From contig NZ_JAQTUH010000004.1 in the NCBI RefSeq assembly GCF_028710345.1, positions 208,673 through 272,672 on the forward strand: 64,000 nucleotides of DNA. The letters are read 5' to 3'. This DNA comes from Sulfuricurvum sp. GTDB lineage: Bacteria; Campylobacterota; Campylobacteria; Campylobacterales; Sulfurimonadaceae. Position 1 is the stretch's first letter; every line of letters starts with the position of its first letter. The position numbers were made by a program, and so were the translations under genes. The notes below the pieces were generated by a model. That model was not told the origin of the DNA and did no database searches. It saw nothing but the letters and a program-made list of their open reading frames with translations. This document shows, in pieces, positions 41,057 to 50,039 of this stretch.

Positions 41057-41842
41057 TCACCCGAATTTTCCGGTGATGTACTCTTGGGTGAGTTTCTCTT
41101 TTGGGGTGACGAATATCTCTTCAGTATGGCCCAATTCGATCAAATCGCCCAAATACATAAATCCGGTGTAATCGCTTACACGCGCCGCTTGTTGCATATT
41201 ATGGGTAACGATGATGATGCTCACTTTTTCTTTAAGTTCGATGACGAGTCTCTCAATCCCTTGGGTAGAGATGGGGTCGAGTGCTGAGGTAGGTTCATCA
41301 AACAAGAGAACTTCGGGCTCAACGGCGATGGCACGTGCGATACAAAGACGTTGTTGCTGTCCCCCTGAGAGACCGTTTGCATCGTGTTTTAAACGATCAC
41401 TGACCTCTTTCCAGATAGCGGCATCTTGGAGTGCTTTTTCAACCCGTCCATCGAGTTCGGATTTATTTTTTATCCCTTGAAGGCGTAAACCGTAGGCGAC
41501 GTTATCGTAAATCGACATCGGAAACGCTGTCGGTTTTTGGAAAATCATCCCGATACGGGTGCGAAGGTGAATCAAATCTTCTTTGGGAGAGAGGATATTG
41601 TGCCCTTCGAACTCGATTTCACCGCTGTAGGTGTTCCCTGGATAGAGGTCGTGCATACGGTTGAATGAACGGAGCAGGGTGGTTTTACCGCATCCTGATG
41701 GTCCGATAAGAGCCGTTACCGCATGTTTGGCGATGGGCATCGTAATCTTTTTTAAACTTGGAGCCGCAGCACCTTTGTAGGTAAATTCAAAATTACGGAC
41801 ATGAAGAGCGCACTCTTCTTTGATATCGATAATACTTGCCAT
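41057..41842 (-). CDS. pstB: Phosphate ABC transporter ATP-binding protein
   Basis: PstB powers high-affinity phosphate uptake. The 261-residue product has Walker [10 protein letters not shown], the [16 protein letters not shown] signature, Walker [13 protein letters not shown] and the H-loop ITHNMQQA, here VTHNM. I start at 41842 ([10 protein letters not shown]) because AAGGAA lies seven bases before it and pstA stops two bases upstream. A longer reading from 41947 would lie inside pstA. It is the last gene of pstCAB. Confidence 0.96.
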   Translation of the reverse strand: MASIIDIKEECALHVRNFEFTYKGAAAPSLKKITMPIAKHAVTALIGPSGCGKTTLLRSFNRMHDLYPGNTYSGEIEFEGHNILSPKEDLIHLRTRIGMIFQKPTAFPMSIYDNVAYGLRLQGIKNKSELDGRVEKALQDAAIWKEVSDRLKHDANGLSGGQQQRLCIARAIAVEPEVLLFDEPTSALDPISTQGIERLVIELKEKVSIIIVTHNMQQAARVSDYTGFMYLGDLIELGHTEEIFVTPKEKLTQEYITGKFG

Positions 41843-41844
41843 AG

Positions 41845-42687
41845 TTATTTCCTTTTTCCCATTAATAAAATAAGTCGTCCGATGATATTTAGACCCAAAA
41901 TAAACATCGAGAGGATAAAGGCGGCTGCCCATCCCAGTTGTTGCCAATCATCGTAGGGACTGATGGCGTAGTTAAACATTGTCACCGTCAATGAAGGCAT
42001 CGCTTCGTTTAGATCGGTGGTAAAAAAGTTATCGTTAAACGAGGTAAAGAGCAACGGTGCCGTCTCTCCCCCTACACGGGCGATACCGAGCAACACTCCT
42101 GTTAAAATCCCCGCTTTGGCACCGCGATAGACGACGTCCATGATCACTTTGTATTTCGGTGCTCCGAGGGCAAATGCCGCTTCGCGCAATGTTCCCGGTA
42201 CGAGTTGAAGCATATCGTCGGTGGTACGCAAAATAACAGGAATCATAATAATTGCTAGAGCAATTGCCCCTGCCCATGCACTGAAATGACCCATCGGCAT
42301 AACGACAACGGCGTAGACGAATGCTCCGATAACGATAGAGGGTGCCGACATCATGATATCACTGATATCACGAATCGTATGGGCGAGAGCGGAATTTTTA
42401 CCGTATTCACTCAAATACGTTCCCGCCATAATCCCCAGCGGTACACCGATGAGGGTCGCAAGACCTACGAGAATGAGTTGACCAACAAGAGCATGTTTGA
42501 GACCGCTCTCAGGATATCCAGGAGGAGAACCCTCATAAATAAAGATATTCCAGTTGAGGGCATCCACCCCTTTCATCATCAAGACTCCGAGAATCCAAAA
42601 CAAAAAGGCGAGGGCGATAACAGCGCTGAGGGTTGAGAACCCTAGTGCGACTTTGTTAATGAGAATCCGTTTTTGTACGGCTGTCAT
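41845..42687 (-). CDS. pstA: Phosphate ABC transporter permease PstA
   Basis: This is one of two membrane subunits of the Pst transporter. The 280-residue product has six hydrophobic segments, and its permease EAA-like loop is seen in [22 protein letters not shown] (about 168-189). [15 protein letters not shown] lies after it. It overlaps pstC by four bases (ATGA), so the two permeases are translated together. Confidence 0.96.
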   Translation of the reverse strand: MTAVQKRILINKVALGFSTLSAVIALAFLFWILGVLMMKGVDALNWNIFIYEGSPPGYPESGLKHALVGQLILVGLATLIGVPLGIMAGTYLSEYGKNSALAHTIRDISDIMMSAPSIVIGAFVYAVVVMPMGHFSAWAGAIALAIIMIPVILRTTDDMLQLVPGTLREAAFALGAPKYKVIMDVVYRGAKAGILTGVLLGIARVGGETAPLLFTSFNDNFFTTDLNEAMPSLTVTMFNYAISPYDDWQQLGWAAAFILSMFILGLNIIGRLILLMGKRK

Positions 42688-43535
42688 GATGCTTTCCTCA
42701 CTTTGCGTAAAAAGTAAAACTTCGCAACCGCGATGACGACAAAACTCATAACCAACAAGGTTAATGCCAATCCAAAGAGGCTGGAAAAATAGAGCGAACT
42801 GTCAGCTTCGGTAAATTCGTTAGCGAGAGTAACCGGAATCGAGGTGGTCGGATCGAGGATGCTTCCGGGGACTTTGTGGACATTCCCCATAACAAACGTA
42901 ACCGCCATCGTCTCACCGATAGCACGTCCAAGTGCGAGGATTACCGAACCGATGATTCCTGCTTTGGCATAAGGGATGATAACGTCTTTAATAACGTCCC
43001 ATTGGGTCCCACCGAGTGCATACGCTGACTCTTTTAGGATATCGGGGGTGGTGTTCATCGCATCACGGGTGACGGCTGCCATAAACGGCAAAATCATGAT
43101 TGCCAAAACAATCCCTGCCGCTAAAAGACCAATCCCCATCCCTCCGAAAAGTTCACGTAAGATGGGAACAAAGAAGAATAATCCCCACATACCGTAAATA
43201 ACTGAGGGAATCGCGGCGAGAAGTTCGACACTCACCCCGAAGAATCCTTTAATCTTGTCGTGAGCGATTTCGCTGAGGAAAATCGCAACCCCGATAGCTA
43301 CGGGGATGGCTAATAGCATTGCCAAAAAGGTTGAAGCGACCGAGCCGAAAATCGCAGCGTATGCCCCAAATTTATCAACATTCGGTGCCCATTCGTCATT
43401 GGTTATAAAATCAAAACCAAAAGCGTGCATCGCTTCGGTTGATTGGTTGAACAATACGACAAAAATCCAGGCAACGATGATGAGGATTAAGAATGCACTG
43501 AATCGGGTCAGATTGTGAAAGAGTGTATCAATCAT
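42684..43535 (-). CDS. pstC: Phosphate ABC transporter permease PstC
   Basis: PstC is the other membrane subunit. The 283-residue protein has six membrane segments and the motif LKESAYALGGTQWDVIKDVI (about 165-184), followed by LALGRAIGETMAVTFVMGN. A separate Pho-type promoter lies directly upstream, so pstCAB can be transcribed without phoBR. The gene starts at the ATG at 43533-43535. Confidence 0.96.
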   Translation of the reverse strand: MIDTLFHNLTRFSAFLILIIVAWIFVVLFNQSTEAMHAFGFDFITNDEWAPNVDKFGAYAAIFGSVASTFLAMLLAIPVAIGVAIFLSEIAHDKIKGFFGVSVELLAAIPSVIYGMWGLFFFVPILRELFGGMGIGLLAAGIVLAIMILPFMAAVTRDAMNTTPDILKESAYALGGTQWDVIKDVIIPYAKAGIIGSVILALGRAIGETMAVTFVMGNVHKVPGSILDPTTSIPVTLANEFTEADSSLYFSSLFGLALTLLVMSFVVIAVAKFYFLRKVRKAS

Positions 43536-43563
43536 GGTTTGCCTTGAGCAAAATTTTGATGGT

Positions 43564-43595
43564 ATTCTACAAATTTTTGATTACAACATTGTTAC
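43564..43595 (-). promoter_or_regulatory. Pho-box-type promoter of pstCAB
   Basis: On the minus strand GTAAC (plus 43591-43595) and GTAAT (43580-43584) are 11 bases apart. A TAGAAT -10 (43564-43569) begins exactly ten bases downstream. Confidence 0.75.
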
Positions 43596-43671
43596 CAAAG
43601 GGGATGCTGAATGACGTCTAAACACCTATATTACTTCGTCATGATTGAAAAAGAGGAGTTTGGAAGTGAAT

Positions 43672-45084
43672 TTAAGTTTTGGACTTTTTTGGCGGTTCGC
43701 AGAGATGTTGGAGAGAAAATCCAAACGTTGATCCCTCGCCTAAAGTGGAGGTGATAGTGAGGGTGGTTTCGTGCAGTTTGAGTATGTAGCTGACGATAGA
43801 GAGACCAAGCCCCATAGAGTTGTCCCAACGGTTCTTTTGGACGCGGTAAAATTTGTTGGTGATGTTTTCGAGCTCATTAGGTGCTATACCTATCCCTTTG
43901 TCGCTTACGGTGAGCACTTCATCGGTGAGGGTAAGGGTTACTGCTTCCTCAGAGTATTTGAGGGCATTGTCGATGAGGTTGGTGATGACCATATCAATCA
44001 TGGTTTTGTCGGCGTAAACATCTCGATGGAACTCGTTAAAGAGGATGCGACGGTTAGAATATTTCCCTTGAAGTACCGAAATGGTATCACTGCACACTTC
44101 ACCCAAATCAAAATGGGTTGGTTTGATGGAGAGGTCGTTATTTTCGAGTTTGACCGAGAGGGCAAGACGGTCGAGCATGAGGGTTATTTTTCGGGTATTG
44201 GAGAGAATTTTGTCTAAAAATTTATCCCGAATCTTGAAATCGATATTGGGATCATCGCGGAGTGTCTCAGCATACCCCATTACCGCTGCTATCGGATTTT
44301 TAAACTCATGGCTGATGGCGGAGAGGATATCGTTTTGCTGTTTGTTGATAAGGCGAAGTTTGGCGGTATGTTTGCGCTTTTGTTTATCGCGGTTATTGAG
44401 TTTTTTGACCAAATTTTTGAGCAAAATGGAGATTTGTAAAAACTCTCTAAAATATTGGGGCTTGAGGGGTGCTCGGTAGTTTTTTGCCGATACTTGATCT
44501 AAAAATTGGGTGATTTGGAGAATATCGTAACGGGCTTTTTTAGAGATGTTGTACGAAATGGCGAGGGCAATAATCATCAAAATAGTAAACGAGGCAAAGA
44601 GTTTGAGCCAAAGGGTATAAAAGTGTTCCATAACTCCGTCTAAGCCCATCGCCAAACGGATATAAAAAGTTCTCTCAGAGGTAACTACTTTGTGGGCGAC
44701 GTAGATAAAATCGGTTTTAAGTGTGTTGGAATAACGGATAGAGATACCATAAGGAGCCCTCATCGCCTCCATTATCTCGATGCGCCCTAGATGATTCTCC
44801 ATCGTGTTTTTATCGGCGTCGCTTTCGGCGATTACCTCCCCTTGCTCATTGATAACGGTGACCCTAAAAAATGTTTTTCCCGCAGCGGTGGAGGCAAAAC
44901 GGGTGAGATCATCGGCGGTGGTGAGGAGGGGCTCTAAAAGATAGATTGCTTGGATGAGTTGTTCTTCGCTTTGTTTAATAATCATCGATTTAAGGGTAAA
45001 AAAACTAATCAGCGAAGCGGTGATAAGTGCAGCTGTAAAGAGACCTAAGACGTTGAGAAAAAAGAGCTGATGGATCCTTAGCAC
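43672..45084 (-). CDS. phoR: Phosphate-regulon sensor histidine kinase
   Basis: The 470-residue protein has two membrane segments (about 8-30 and 158-178) around a periplasmic domain of about 125 residues, followed by HAMP-like and kinase domains. The core carries AISHEFKNPIAAVMGYAE (H-box, about 256-273), NLIDNALKYS, SDKGIGIAPNE and MGLGLSIVSYIL. Its job as PhoR is assigned by its overlap with phoB and its place in the pst cluster. The periplasmic domain is unlike the short loop of E. coli PhoR and resembles the PhosS type of Campylobacter. Confidence 0.88.
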   Translation of the reverse strand: MLRIHQLFFLNVLGLFTAALITASLISFFTLKSMIIKQSEEQLIQAIYLLEPLLTTADDLTRFASTAAGKTFFRVTVINEQGEVIAESDADKNTMENHLGRIEIMEAMRAPYGISIRYSNTLKTDFIYVAHKVVTSERTFYIRLAMGLDGVMEHFYTLWLKLFASFTILMIIALAISYNISKKARYDILQITQFLDQVSAKNYRAPLKPQYFREFLQISILLKNLVKKLNNRDKQKRKHTAKLRLINKQQNDILSAISHEFKNPIAAVMGYAETLRDDPNIDFKIRDKFLDKILSNTRKITLMLDRLALSVKLENNDLSIKPTHFDLGEVCSDTISVLQGKYSNRRILFNEFHRDVYADKTMIDMVITNLIDNALKYSEEAVTLTLTDEVLTVSDKGIGIAPNELENITNKFYRVQKNRWDNSMGLGLSIVSYILKLHETTLTITSTLGEGSTFGFSLQHLCEPPKKSKT

Positions 45085-45752
45085 AGTGTGTAGCCAACTC
45101 CTCGGACGGTTTTAATGTACTCTTTGGTTTTGTCGGGATCGATTTTCTCTTTGAGACGGTTGATCGCGACATTGACGGTGCGGTCTTGATACACCTCACC
45201 CTCTCCCCAAACATTTTCTAAAAGTGTATCACGATTTAAGACAATATTTTGATTATTGATGAGGGTATAGAGGAGATCAAATTCGAGTTTGGTCAGCTCA
45301 ATCGGTTGAGATTCTATCAAAACCGTCCTTGCGGCGATATTCATGGTGATATCACGATAGGTGAGCGAACCTTCATTAGCGGTTTTTTTGGTGCGTCGAA
45401 GCATCGCTTTGACACGCAAGGTAAGCTCTTTCATACTGAACGGTTTGGTGAGATAATCGTCTCCCCCCCGCTCAAACCCTTGTTCGATATCGCTCTCTTT
45501 ATCTTTAGCACTGATAAAAATAACGGGAGTTTGAATACCTCGATGACGGAGTGATGCGACAAATTCAGACCCTTCTGCTCCGGGGAGGTTACGATCCATA
45601 AGGATAAGATCGACATTTTCCTCTTCGAGCACTTCACTCACCCGTTTGGTATTGAGAAACCCGATAGTCTCATATCCCTCACGCGCGAGATTAAACTCGA
45701 TAAGCTCTAAGATATCCTCTTCATCTTCAACGATTAATATCAATCCATTCAC
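45078..45752 (-). CDS. phoB: OmpR-family response regulator PhoB
   Basis: The 224-residue regulator has a receiver domain (1-120) with phosphoacceptor Asp53 in LILMDRNLPG and the conserved Lys in LTKPFS. A winged-helix DNA-binding domain follows (about 130-224; ENVWGEGEVYQDRTVNVAI and VRGVGYTL). It overlaps phoR by seven bases. It is the likely reader of the 11-base-period GTWAY boxes found before pst, pit and the porin. A 176-base spacer with hairpins separates it from phoU. Confidence 0.9.
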   Translation of the reverse strand: MNGLILIVEDEEDILELIEFNLAREGYETIGFLNTKRVSEVLEEENVDLILMDRNLPGAEGSEFVASLRHRGIQTPVIFISAKDKESDIEQGFERGGDDYLTKPFSMKELTLRVKAMLRRTKKTANEGSLTYRDITMNIAARTVLIESQPIELTKLEFDLLYTLINNQNIVLNRDTLLENVWGEGEVYQDRTVNVAINRLKEKIDPDKTKEYIKTVRGVGYTLC

Positions 45753-45780
45753 AATTTTGCCTCTTTGTATTGCTAAGGTC

Positions 45781-45815
45781 AGCTAATCTCCCGTATCCGA
45801 AAGATACGGGTAGCT
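45781..45815. repeat. Hairpin in the phoU-phoB spacer
   Basis: CCCGTATC (45790-45797) pairs with GATACGGG (45803-45810) over a 5-base loop, and AGCTA/TAGCT extends the stem across a 4-base bulge. Two smaller hairpins lie nearby: AACACG-4-CGTGTT near 45848 and ATCGG-CCGAT near 45905. They may weaken readthrough from phoU into phoB or process the message. Confidence 0.55.
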
Positions 45816-45928
45816 TTAGGGGGAGTTTATAACATTTGTTTCAATAAAAACACGCAAGCGTGTTTGGGCTCTCTGCCGAAGTGAACCAAGTGTTAACGTA
45901 GCCAATCGGGATGTATTCCGATGGCGTA

Positions 45929-46597
45929 TTAAAATAAATGTATTTCGCCGCCTTTTTGGGCATAAACCAAAAGTGCGGCGATGTTGACGGTGCGATCACC
46001 GGTGCGCTCCAGCTTGCGAAGCGTCCCTAAAACTTTGACGTACTCTATGGAGAGTTCACCCGAATCGATAATGACATTCAGAAGCTCTTTCTCCATAATC
46101 GAAAAGATATCATCGTTTTTCGACTCTTCGACCATCACTTTGCGGTAGAGTTCATCGGTGTCGCACTCATCGATAGCATTTAAACACGCAAAGATGTATT
46201 GTAGCGCATTCAGTGTCGTTTTGTGGAGTTGAACGATTGTGGAGGTTAGGGCACTTAAATCGCATCCGCCGTTACAATGCTCTTGCAACCTACGATTGTA
46301 TTTTTTGACCGCATCACCGATACGATCGAGCTCATTGGTCATTTTTAAAAAGGCGACGAGCATCCGCAACTCTTCGGCTTCAGGACCGAACAGAGCAAAC
46401 GTCTTAATAATTTCATTATCGATAGCATTAGCATCGTTTTGGGCATTTTTAAGATGATTTTTGGATTTTTCATACCCTTCATCATTATTGGTCTCGAACG
46501 CGTTAAGGGTCTCTTGAGAGGCGGAAATAATTTCACCGACCAATGCGCTGAGTTGAGTTCTAATGCCATTCATTTTGTTTTGATAGCGTGGGAGCAT
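45929..46597 (-). CDS. phoU: PhoU-type phosphate signalling protein
   Basis: PhoU links the Pst transporter to PhoR and dampens signalling when phosphate is plentiful. The 222-residue helical protein contains two PhoU-like repeats; ELDRIGDAVKKYNRRL (about 90-105) and LRKLERTGDRTVNIAALLVY (about 192-211) are the metal-binding E-x-x-R-x-x-D motifs. It is read divergently from pstS and starts the minus-strand pho cluster, with its own Pho-type promoter. Confidence 0.92.
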   Translation of the reverse strand: MLPRYQNKMNGIRTQLSALVGEIISASQETLNAFETNNDEGYEKSKNHLKNAQNDANAIDNEIIKTFALFGPEAEELRMLVAFLKMTNELDRIGDAVKKYNRRLQEHCNGGCDLSALTSTIVQLHKTTLNALQYIFACLNAIDECDTDELYRKVMVEESKNDDIFSIMEKELLNVIIDSGELSIEYVKVLGTLRKLERTGDRTVNIAALLVYAQKGGEIHLF

Positions 46598-46628
46598 GTG
46601 TCTGCCTTAGTCTAAATATGGTTGTGGG

Positions 46629-46660
46629 ATTATAGGTTGCTTTGATAACAATGCGGTTAC
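46629..46660 (-). promoter_or_regulatory. Pho-box-type promoter of phoU
   Basis: On the minus strand GTAAC (plus 46656-46660) and GTTAT (46645-46649) are 11 bases apart. A perfect TATAAT (46629-46634) lies ten bases downstream. Confidence 0.75.
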
Positions 46661-46677
46661 AAAGATGCCAAACAATT

Positions 46678-46709
46678 GTAATCTTTTCGTTACCAGATTG
46701 TCCTACACT
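46678..46709 (+). promoter_or_regulatory. Pho-box-type promoter of pstS
   Basis: GTAAT (46678) and GTTAC (46689) are 11 bases apart. TACACT (46704-46709) begins ten bases after the second copy. It lies back to back with the phoU promoter. Confidence 0.75.
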
Positions 46710-46742
46710 TTCGCCATCAAACATTCCAAAAGGATTCCACTC

Positions 46743-47735
46743 ATGTTTAAAAAAGTAACTCAAGGGCTCGTAATCGCTGCTATCGCTGCTACCTCTATGA
46801 TCGCTGCGGAAAAAATCAACGGTGCAGGAGCAACTTTTCCGGCTCCATGTTATTATGACTGGGCGTACAACTATCAAAAAGCAACTCACACACGTGTAAA
46901 CTACCAATCAATCGGTTCAGGCGGCGGTATTAAGCAAGTTTCTGAGCGTATCGTTGATTTCGGTGCAACCGATGCTCCAATGACTCCAAAAGAGTTGGAT
47001 GCGGCAAAATTGAACCAATTTCCTGCGGTTATCGGTTCTATCGTCGTTGCACACAATATCCCGGGTATTGCGGATGAAAAATTGAAATTGAAAAACTCTG
47101 TTGTTGCAGAAATTTTTGCAGGAACCATTACTATGTGGAATGATCCTAAAATTGCTGCGGACAACGCAGGGGTAAATCTTCCGGCAGAAAAAATTGTTGT
47201 TGCTCACCGTTCAGACGGATCGGGTACAACCTATGTATTTACCGATTATTTGAGTGAAGCATCTAAAATGTGGAAAAGCAAATTCGGAACCGGTAAAGCA
47301 ATCGGTTGGGCAACCGGTGTCGGCGGAAAAGGGAATGAGGGTGTAACCAATATCATCAAACAAACTCCATACTCTATCGGATACATCGAAAACGCCTACA
47401 AAGAGAAAAATCACCTCTCAGCAGCAACATTGCAAACAGCCGAGGGCAAATGGGTTCCGGCAACATTGCCAAACTTCCAAACAGCCGTTAAACAAGCAAA
47501 ATGGTCTAAGAAAGATCACTTTTACAGCTCACTTGTAATGCAAGACGGTTCATACCCGATTGTAGCAGCAACCTTTATTTTGATGCCACGTGAAAAAGCG
47601 GATGTAAATGCAGAAGTTATTAAATTCTTTGACCACTCATTCCGTAATGGTGACAGAGCAGCTGAAAAACTTGGATACATTGCACTTCCGGTTGAAACAA
47701 CAAACATGGTACGTGAGTACTGGGCAGGGAAATAA
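46743..47735 (+). CDS. pstS: Periplasmic phosphate-binding protein PstS
   Basis: PstS captures phosphate in the periplasm for PstCAB. The 330-residue product has a signal peptide (about 1-22, ending SMIAAEK). It contains GAGATFPAPCYYDWAY, SIGSGGGIKQV and FGATDAPM, whose Ser, Thr and Asp side chains form the phosphate site, and VVAHRSDGSGTTYVFTDYL. I start at 46743 (MFKKVTQG), which has an AAAAGGA site and begins a clean signal peptide. The in-frame ATG at 46665 would run through the promoter. Confidence 0.96.
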   Translation: MFKKVTQGLVIAAIAATSMIAAEKINGAGATFPAPCYYDWAYNYQKATHTRVNYQSIGSGGGIKQVSERIVDFGATDAPMTPKELDAAKLNQFPAVIGSIVVAHNIPGIADEKLKLKNSVVAEIFAGTITMWNDPKIAADNAGVNLPAEKIVVAHRSDGSGTTYVFTDYLSEASKMWKSKFGTGKAIGWATGVGGKGNEGVTNIIKQTPYSIGYIENAYKEKNHLSAATLQTAEGKWVPATLPNFQTAVKQAKWSKKDHFYSSLVMQDGSYPIVAATFILMPREKADVNAEVIKFFDHSFRNGDRAAEKLGYIALPVETTNMVREYWAGK

Positions 47736-47754
47736 ATCTTCCATTGTTGATTTC

Positions 47755-47812
47755 TGTCATTCCCGCGAAGGCGGGAATCTAGCTGGATCCCCGCCTTCGC
47801 GGGGATGACAAA
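47755..47812. repeat. Palindromic repeat, near-perfect copy
   Basis: The arms TGTCATTCCCGCGAAGG and CCTTCGCGGGGATGACA pair almost perfectly around a short centre with GGGAATCTAGCTGGATCCCC. It lies 20 bases after the pstS stop and probably also ends transcription. It belongs with the elements at 13523, 25243 and 49541. Confidence 0.8.
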
Positions 47813-47827
47813 AGCTCCAAGTCACCT

Positions 47828-48028
47828 CTAAGCCCATTTTGATGGTTTTAAAGGTGTCTCTAACCAGACCCACGTTTCATTTCTCTCTCCTTCTTTCTTC
47901 CTTTTTAGATAAAGCTTGCTAGCCCTCTCTTGCGTATGCGCTTGGGCTACATTTCTCCCTTTTACAACATCAAAAAATTTATAATTACCATTGGTTTTCT
48001 TTATTGTAATCGTTTCGTAATGTAACAT
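47828..48028 (-). CDS. Doubtful small ORF of 66 residues
   Basis: The reading frame is open for 66 codons in the gap between pstS and the porin. The product is basic and hydrophilic and I do not recognise it. There is no ribosome site before the ATG, and the start overlaps the porin's Pho boxes. It may be chance or the remnant of an older gene. Nothing else was seen in this 270-base gap apart from the promoter. Confidence 0.25.
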   Translation of the reverse strand: MLHYETITIKKTNGNYKFFDVVKGRNVAQAHTQERASKLYLKRKKEGERNETWVWLETPLKPSKWA

Positions 48029-48053
48029 CAGCGTAATTTTCTTTTTCTACAAT
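48006..48053 (+). promoter_or_regulatory. Pho-box-type promoter of the porin, double site
   Basis: Two interleaved pairs are visible: GTAAT at 48006 and 48017, and GTAAC at 48022 with GTAAT at 48033, each 11 bases apart. TACAAT (48048-48053) lies exactly ten bases after the last copy. Confidence 0.75.
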
Positions 48054-48082
48054 ATCAATATTAATTTACAGGAGTAACACGA

Positions 48083-49510
48083 ATGAAAAAAGTAGTATTA
48101 TCAGCCCTTGCTGCGGCGACAATATCCGGTGTGGCATACGCTGACACGTTGACACTTTATACAGATGCTAAAACAGGTCAAGTGTTTACAACATCAGGTG
48201 AAGGGCGTGTTGAGATGGGTGATTTCGTGGACGCGAAAACCGTTGATATGGGTAATCGTGAACAATCATCAGCCCTTAGCGAATACCAAGACGCGATGAA
48301 AAAATATACGGGCGTTACCTCTAAGGCGAAAAAAATCGAATTTAGCGGTACGCATTATCTTGGATTTACTAGTGCAAACCCTAGTACCAAAGTAACGGAT
48401 GCAGCTGCTGGTGTAACGTCAAAATATCCAGCACGATCATCTGGTTTTGAAATGCGCCGTAACTATCTTCAAGTTAAAGCGTATTTCAATGATAAAGATT
48501 ATGCACGTGTTACTTTGGATACGACAAAAGAGTTAGCATCATTTGTTGGTACAACTGAAGATTCAGGTACAGATAACTTGAAAACTTCACAAAATGGTGG
48601 ATTTGCAGATATGTATGTCAAATATGCTTATCTCTATTTAGATAATGTTCTCCCATATACAGGGGTTGAAGCAGGTATCGTTCACCGTCCGTGGATCGAT
48701 TACGAGGAGCACAATGCATGGAATTACCGCTCTATTCAAAAAGTTATCCTTGAAGAAAAAAATACACCAACAGAAACGGGTGTAGACTTGGTTAACTCAG
48801 CAGATTTCGGGGTAAATTTCCAAACGAAAACAAGTATCTTCAGTTCTGAAATCGGTATCTTCAACGGTGAAGGTTATCATGGAGATAAAATTGCTGGAAA
48901 TCAACAAAATGATTCACACCTTTCTGCTGAATGGCGTTTGACAGGTCACATTCTTGGTGATGGTACAAAAGTAGGTAAAAACGACCGCACAAAAGATACT
49001 TTTGCAAATATTTCTACTTACGGTTTGATATCTCATAACCATAAAGATAACAATGCTGCGCTTGCGGATATAAAAGAATACAATCGTGCATTTTATGGTG
49101 TTCATGCTGTATATAACCAACCAGCATTCTTGTTAGCAGCACAATATTTTAAAGCAAAAGATGAGTCACGTACACCAGATCTTGTAACAGTGGCTGATGG
49201 TTCAGCAGGTTTTGATAAGAAAGATTATACCGGGTTCTCAATCAATGCTGAAGTTCGCCCTATGACAGATTGGACAATCATTGGACGTTATGACAAGTAT
49301 AAAGTTGAAGCCGATGTGAATGGTGCCCTCTATTCAAATATTGAAGGCGATAAGCTTACAGCCGGTGTGGTTTATAATATGAATAAAAATGTGAGTTTTA
49401 TTGCTTCAGCTAAATTTGCTGATGAAAAAGATACAAAAGTGGCAGCAAAAGCAAACGATGATGGCGAATCTAAAGATGTTTACATGCTTACTACAGAAAT
49501 TAAATGGTAA
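48083..49510 (+). CDS. Outer-membrane porin, probably phosphate-regulated
   Basis: The 475-residue product has a signal peptide (1-20, cleavage after VAYA). The rest is beta-strand-rich, with alternating hydrophobic residues and the terminal aromatic EIKW that barrel-assembly machinery recognises. The middle contains YLYLDNVLPYTGVEAGIVHRPWIDYEEH, a pattern seen in Campylobacterota porins. The preceding double Pho-type box and pstS suggest a channel for phosphate or polyphosphate, analogous to OprP or PhoE, but selectivity cannot be read. Ribosome site: AGGAG. Confidence 0.85.
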   Translation: MKKVVLSALAAATISGVAYADTLTLYTDAKTGQVFTTSGEGRVEMGDFVDAKTVDMGNREQSSALSEYQDAMKKYTGVTSKAKKIEFSGTHYLGFTSANPSTKVTDAAAGVTSKYPARSSGFEMRRNYLQVKAYFNDKDYARVTLDTTKELASFVGTTEDSGTDNLKTSQNGGFADMYVKYAYLYLDNVLPYTGVEAGIVHRPWIDYEEHNAWNYRSIQKVILEEKNTPTETGVDLVNSADFGVNFQTKTSIFSSEIGIFNGEGYHGDKIAGNQQNDSHLSAEWRLTGHILGDGTKVGKNDRTKDTFANISTYGLISHNHKDNNAALADIKEYNRAFYGVHAVYNQPAFLLAAQYFKAKDESRTPDLVTVADGSAGFDKKDYTGFSINAEVRPMTDWTIIGRYDKYKVEADVNGALYSNIEGDKLTAGVVYNMNKNVSFIASAKFADEKDTKVAAKANDDGESKDVYMLTTEIKW

Positions 49511-49540
49511 TCTGACCTTTAATATTTCTTTTCTTCTCCC

Positions 49541-49566
49541 GTCATCCCCGCTTAGGCTGGGATGAC
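49541..49566. repeat. Short palindromic repeat after the porin
   Basis: GTCATCCC and GGGATGAC flank a 10-base centre. It is a minimal copy of the GTCAT...ATGAC element and lies 31 bases after the porin stop, where it may act as a terminator. Confidence 0.7.
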
Positions 49567-49642
49567 AAAAACAACCATAGAATGATAAACCCTTCTCTTT
49601 TCTGCTACAATCTCCTTTTAAAATAATAAAATAAGTGATTTT

Positions 49643-50038
49643 ATGGATAAAGTGACCCTCGTATTGACATTGATAGGTTTGCTTTTTTCCTCTATGGTGT
49701 TGGTGTTTCTTTACATTGTGTTGGGACGTCCAAAGAAAGGTATTGAGAGTGAGTCAAATGAGCCTCTGAGCTTCAAACAGCTCGAAGCGATTATCCATTC
49801 TTCTACCTCCTCAAACAAAGCTTTAAACAGTGCCGCCAATGAAATTTTGAGCCGTTTTATCTCTATCACCGATATTTCTCATTATCAAAAACTGATTGAG
49901 GCGATATCGACACATGCTAACACTGATTCCAATCTGATATCTAATTTTGAAAAACGTCTTCGTGATGCCAATCCGAAATACAAAGAAGATATTCGTAAAG
50001 CCCTCAAAGAGGGATTAGGGAAGAGGGATAAGAAATAG
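49643..50038 (+). CDS. Small membrane-anchored hypothetical protein
   Basis: The 131-residue product has one membrane segment (about 5-28) and a hydrophilic helical C-terminal part rich in Lys, Asn and Ser. No domain was recognised. The LNSAANEILSRFISI stretch looks amphipathic. It has its own TACAAT-like -10 (about 49607) but no Pho-type box. Its stop nearly touches the stop of the facing glycosyltransferase gene, so it marks the left border of the glycan locus. Confidence 0.75.
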   Translation: MDKVTLVLTLIGLLFSSMVLVFLYIVLGRPKKGIESESNEPLSFKQLEAIIHSSTSSNKALNSAANEILSRFISITDISHYQKLIEAISTHANTDSNLISNFEKRLRDANPKYKEDIRKALKEGLGKRDKK

Positions 50039-50039
50039 A

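Noticed and set aside
41843..41947. N-terminal extension of PstB
   Set aside because: It lies inside pstA in another frame and has no ribosome site; the inner ATG has AAGGAA.
46665..46742. N-terminal extension of PstS
   Set aside because: The extension runs through the promoter and would bury the signal peptide.
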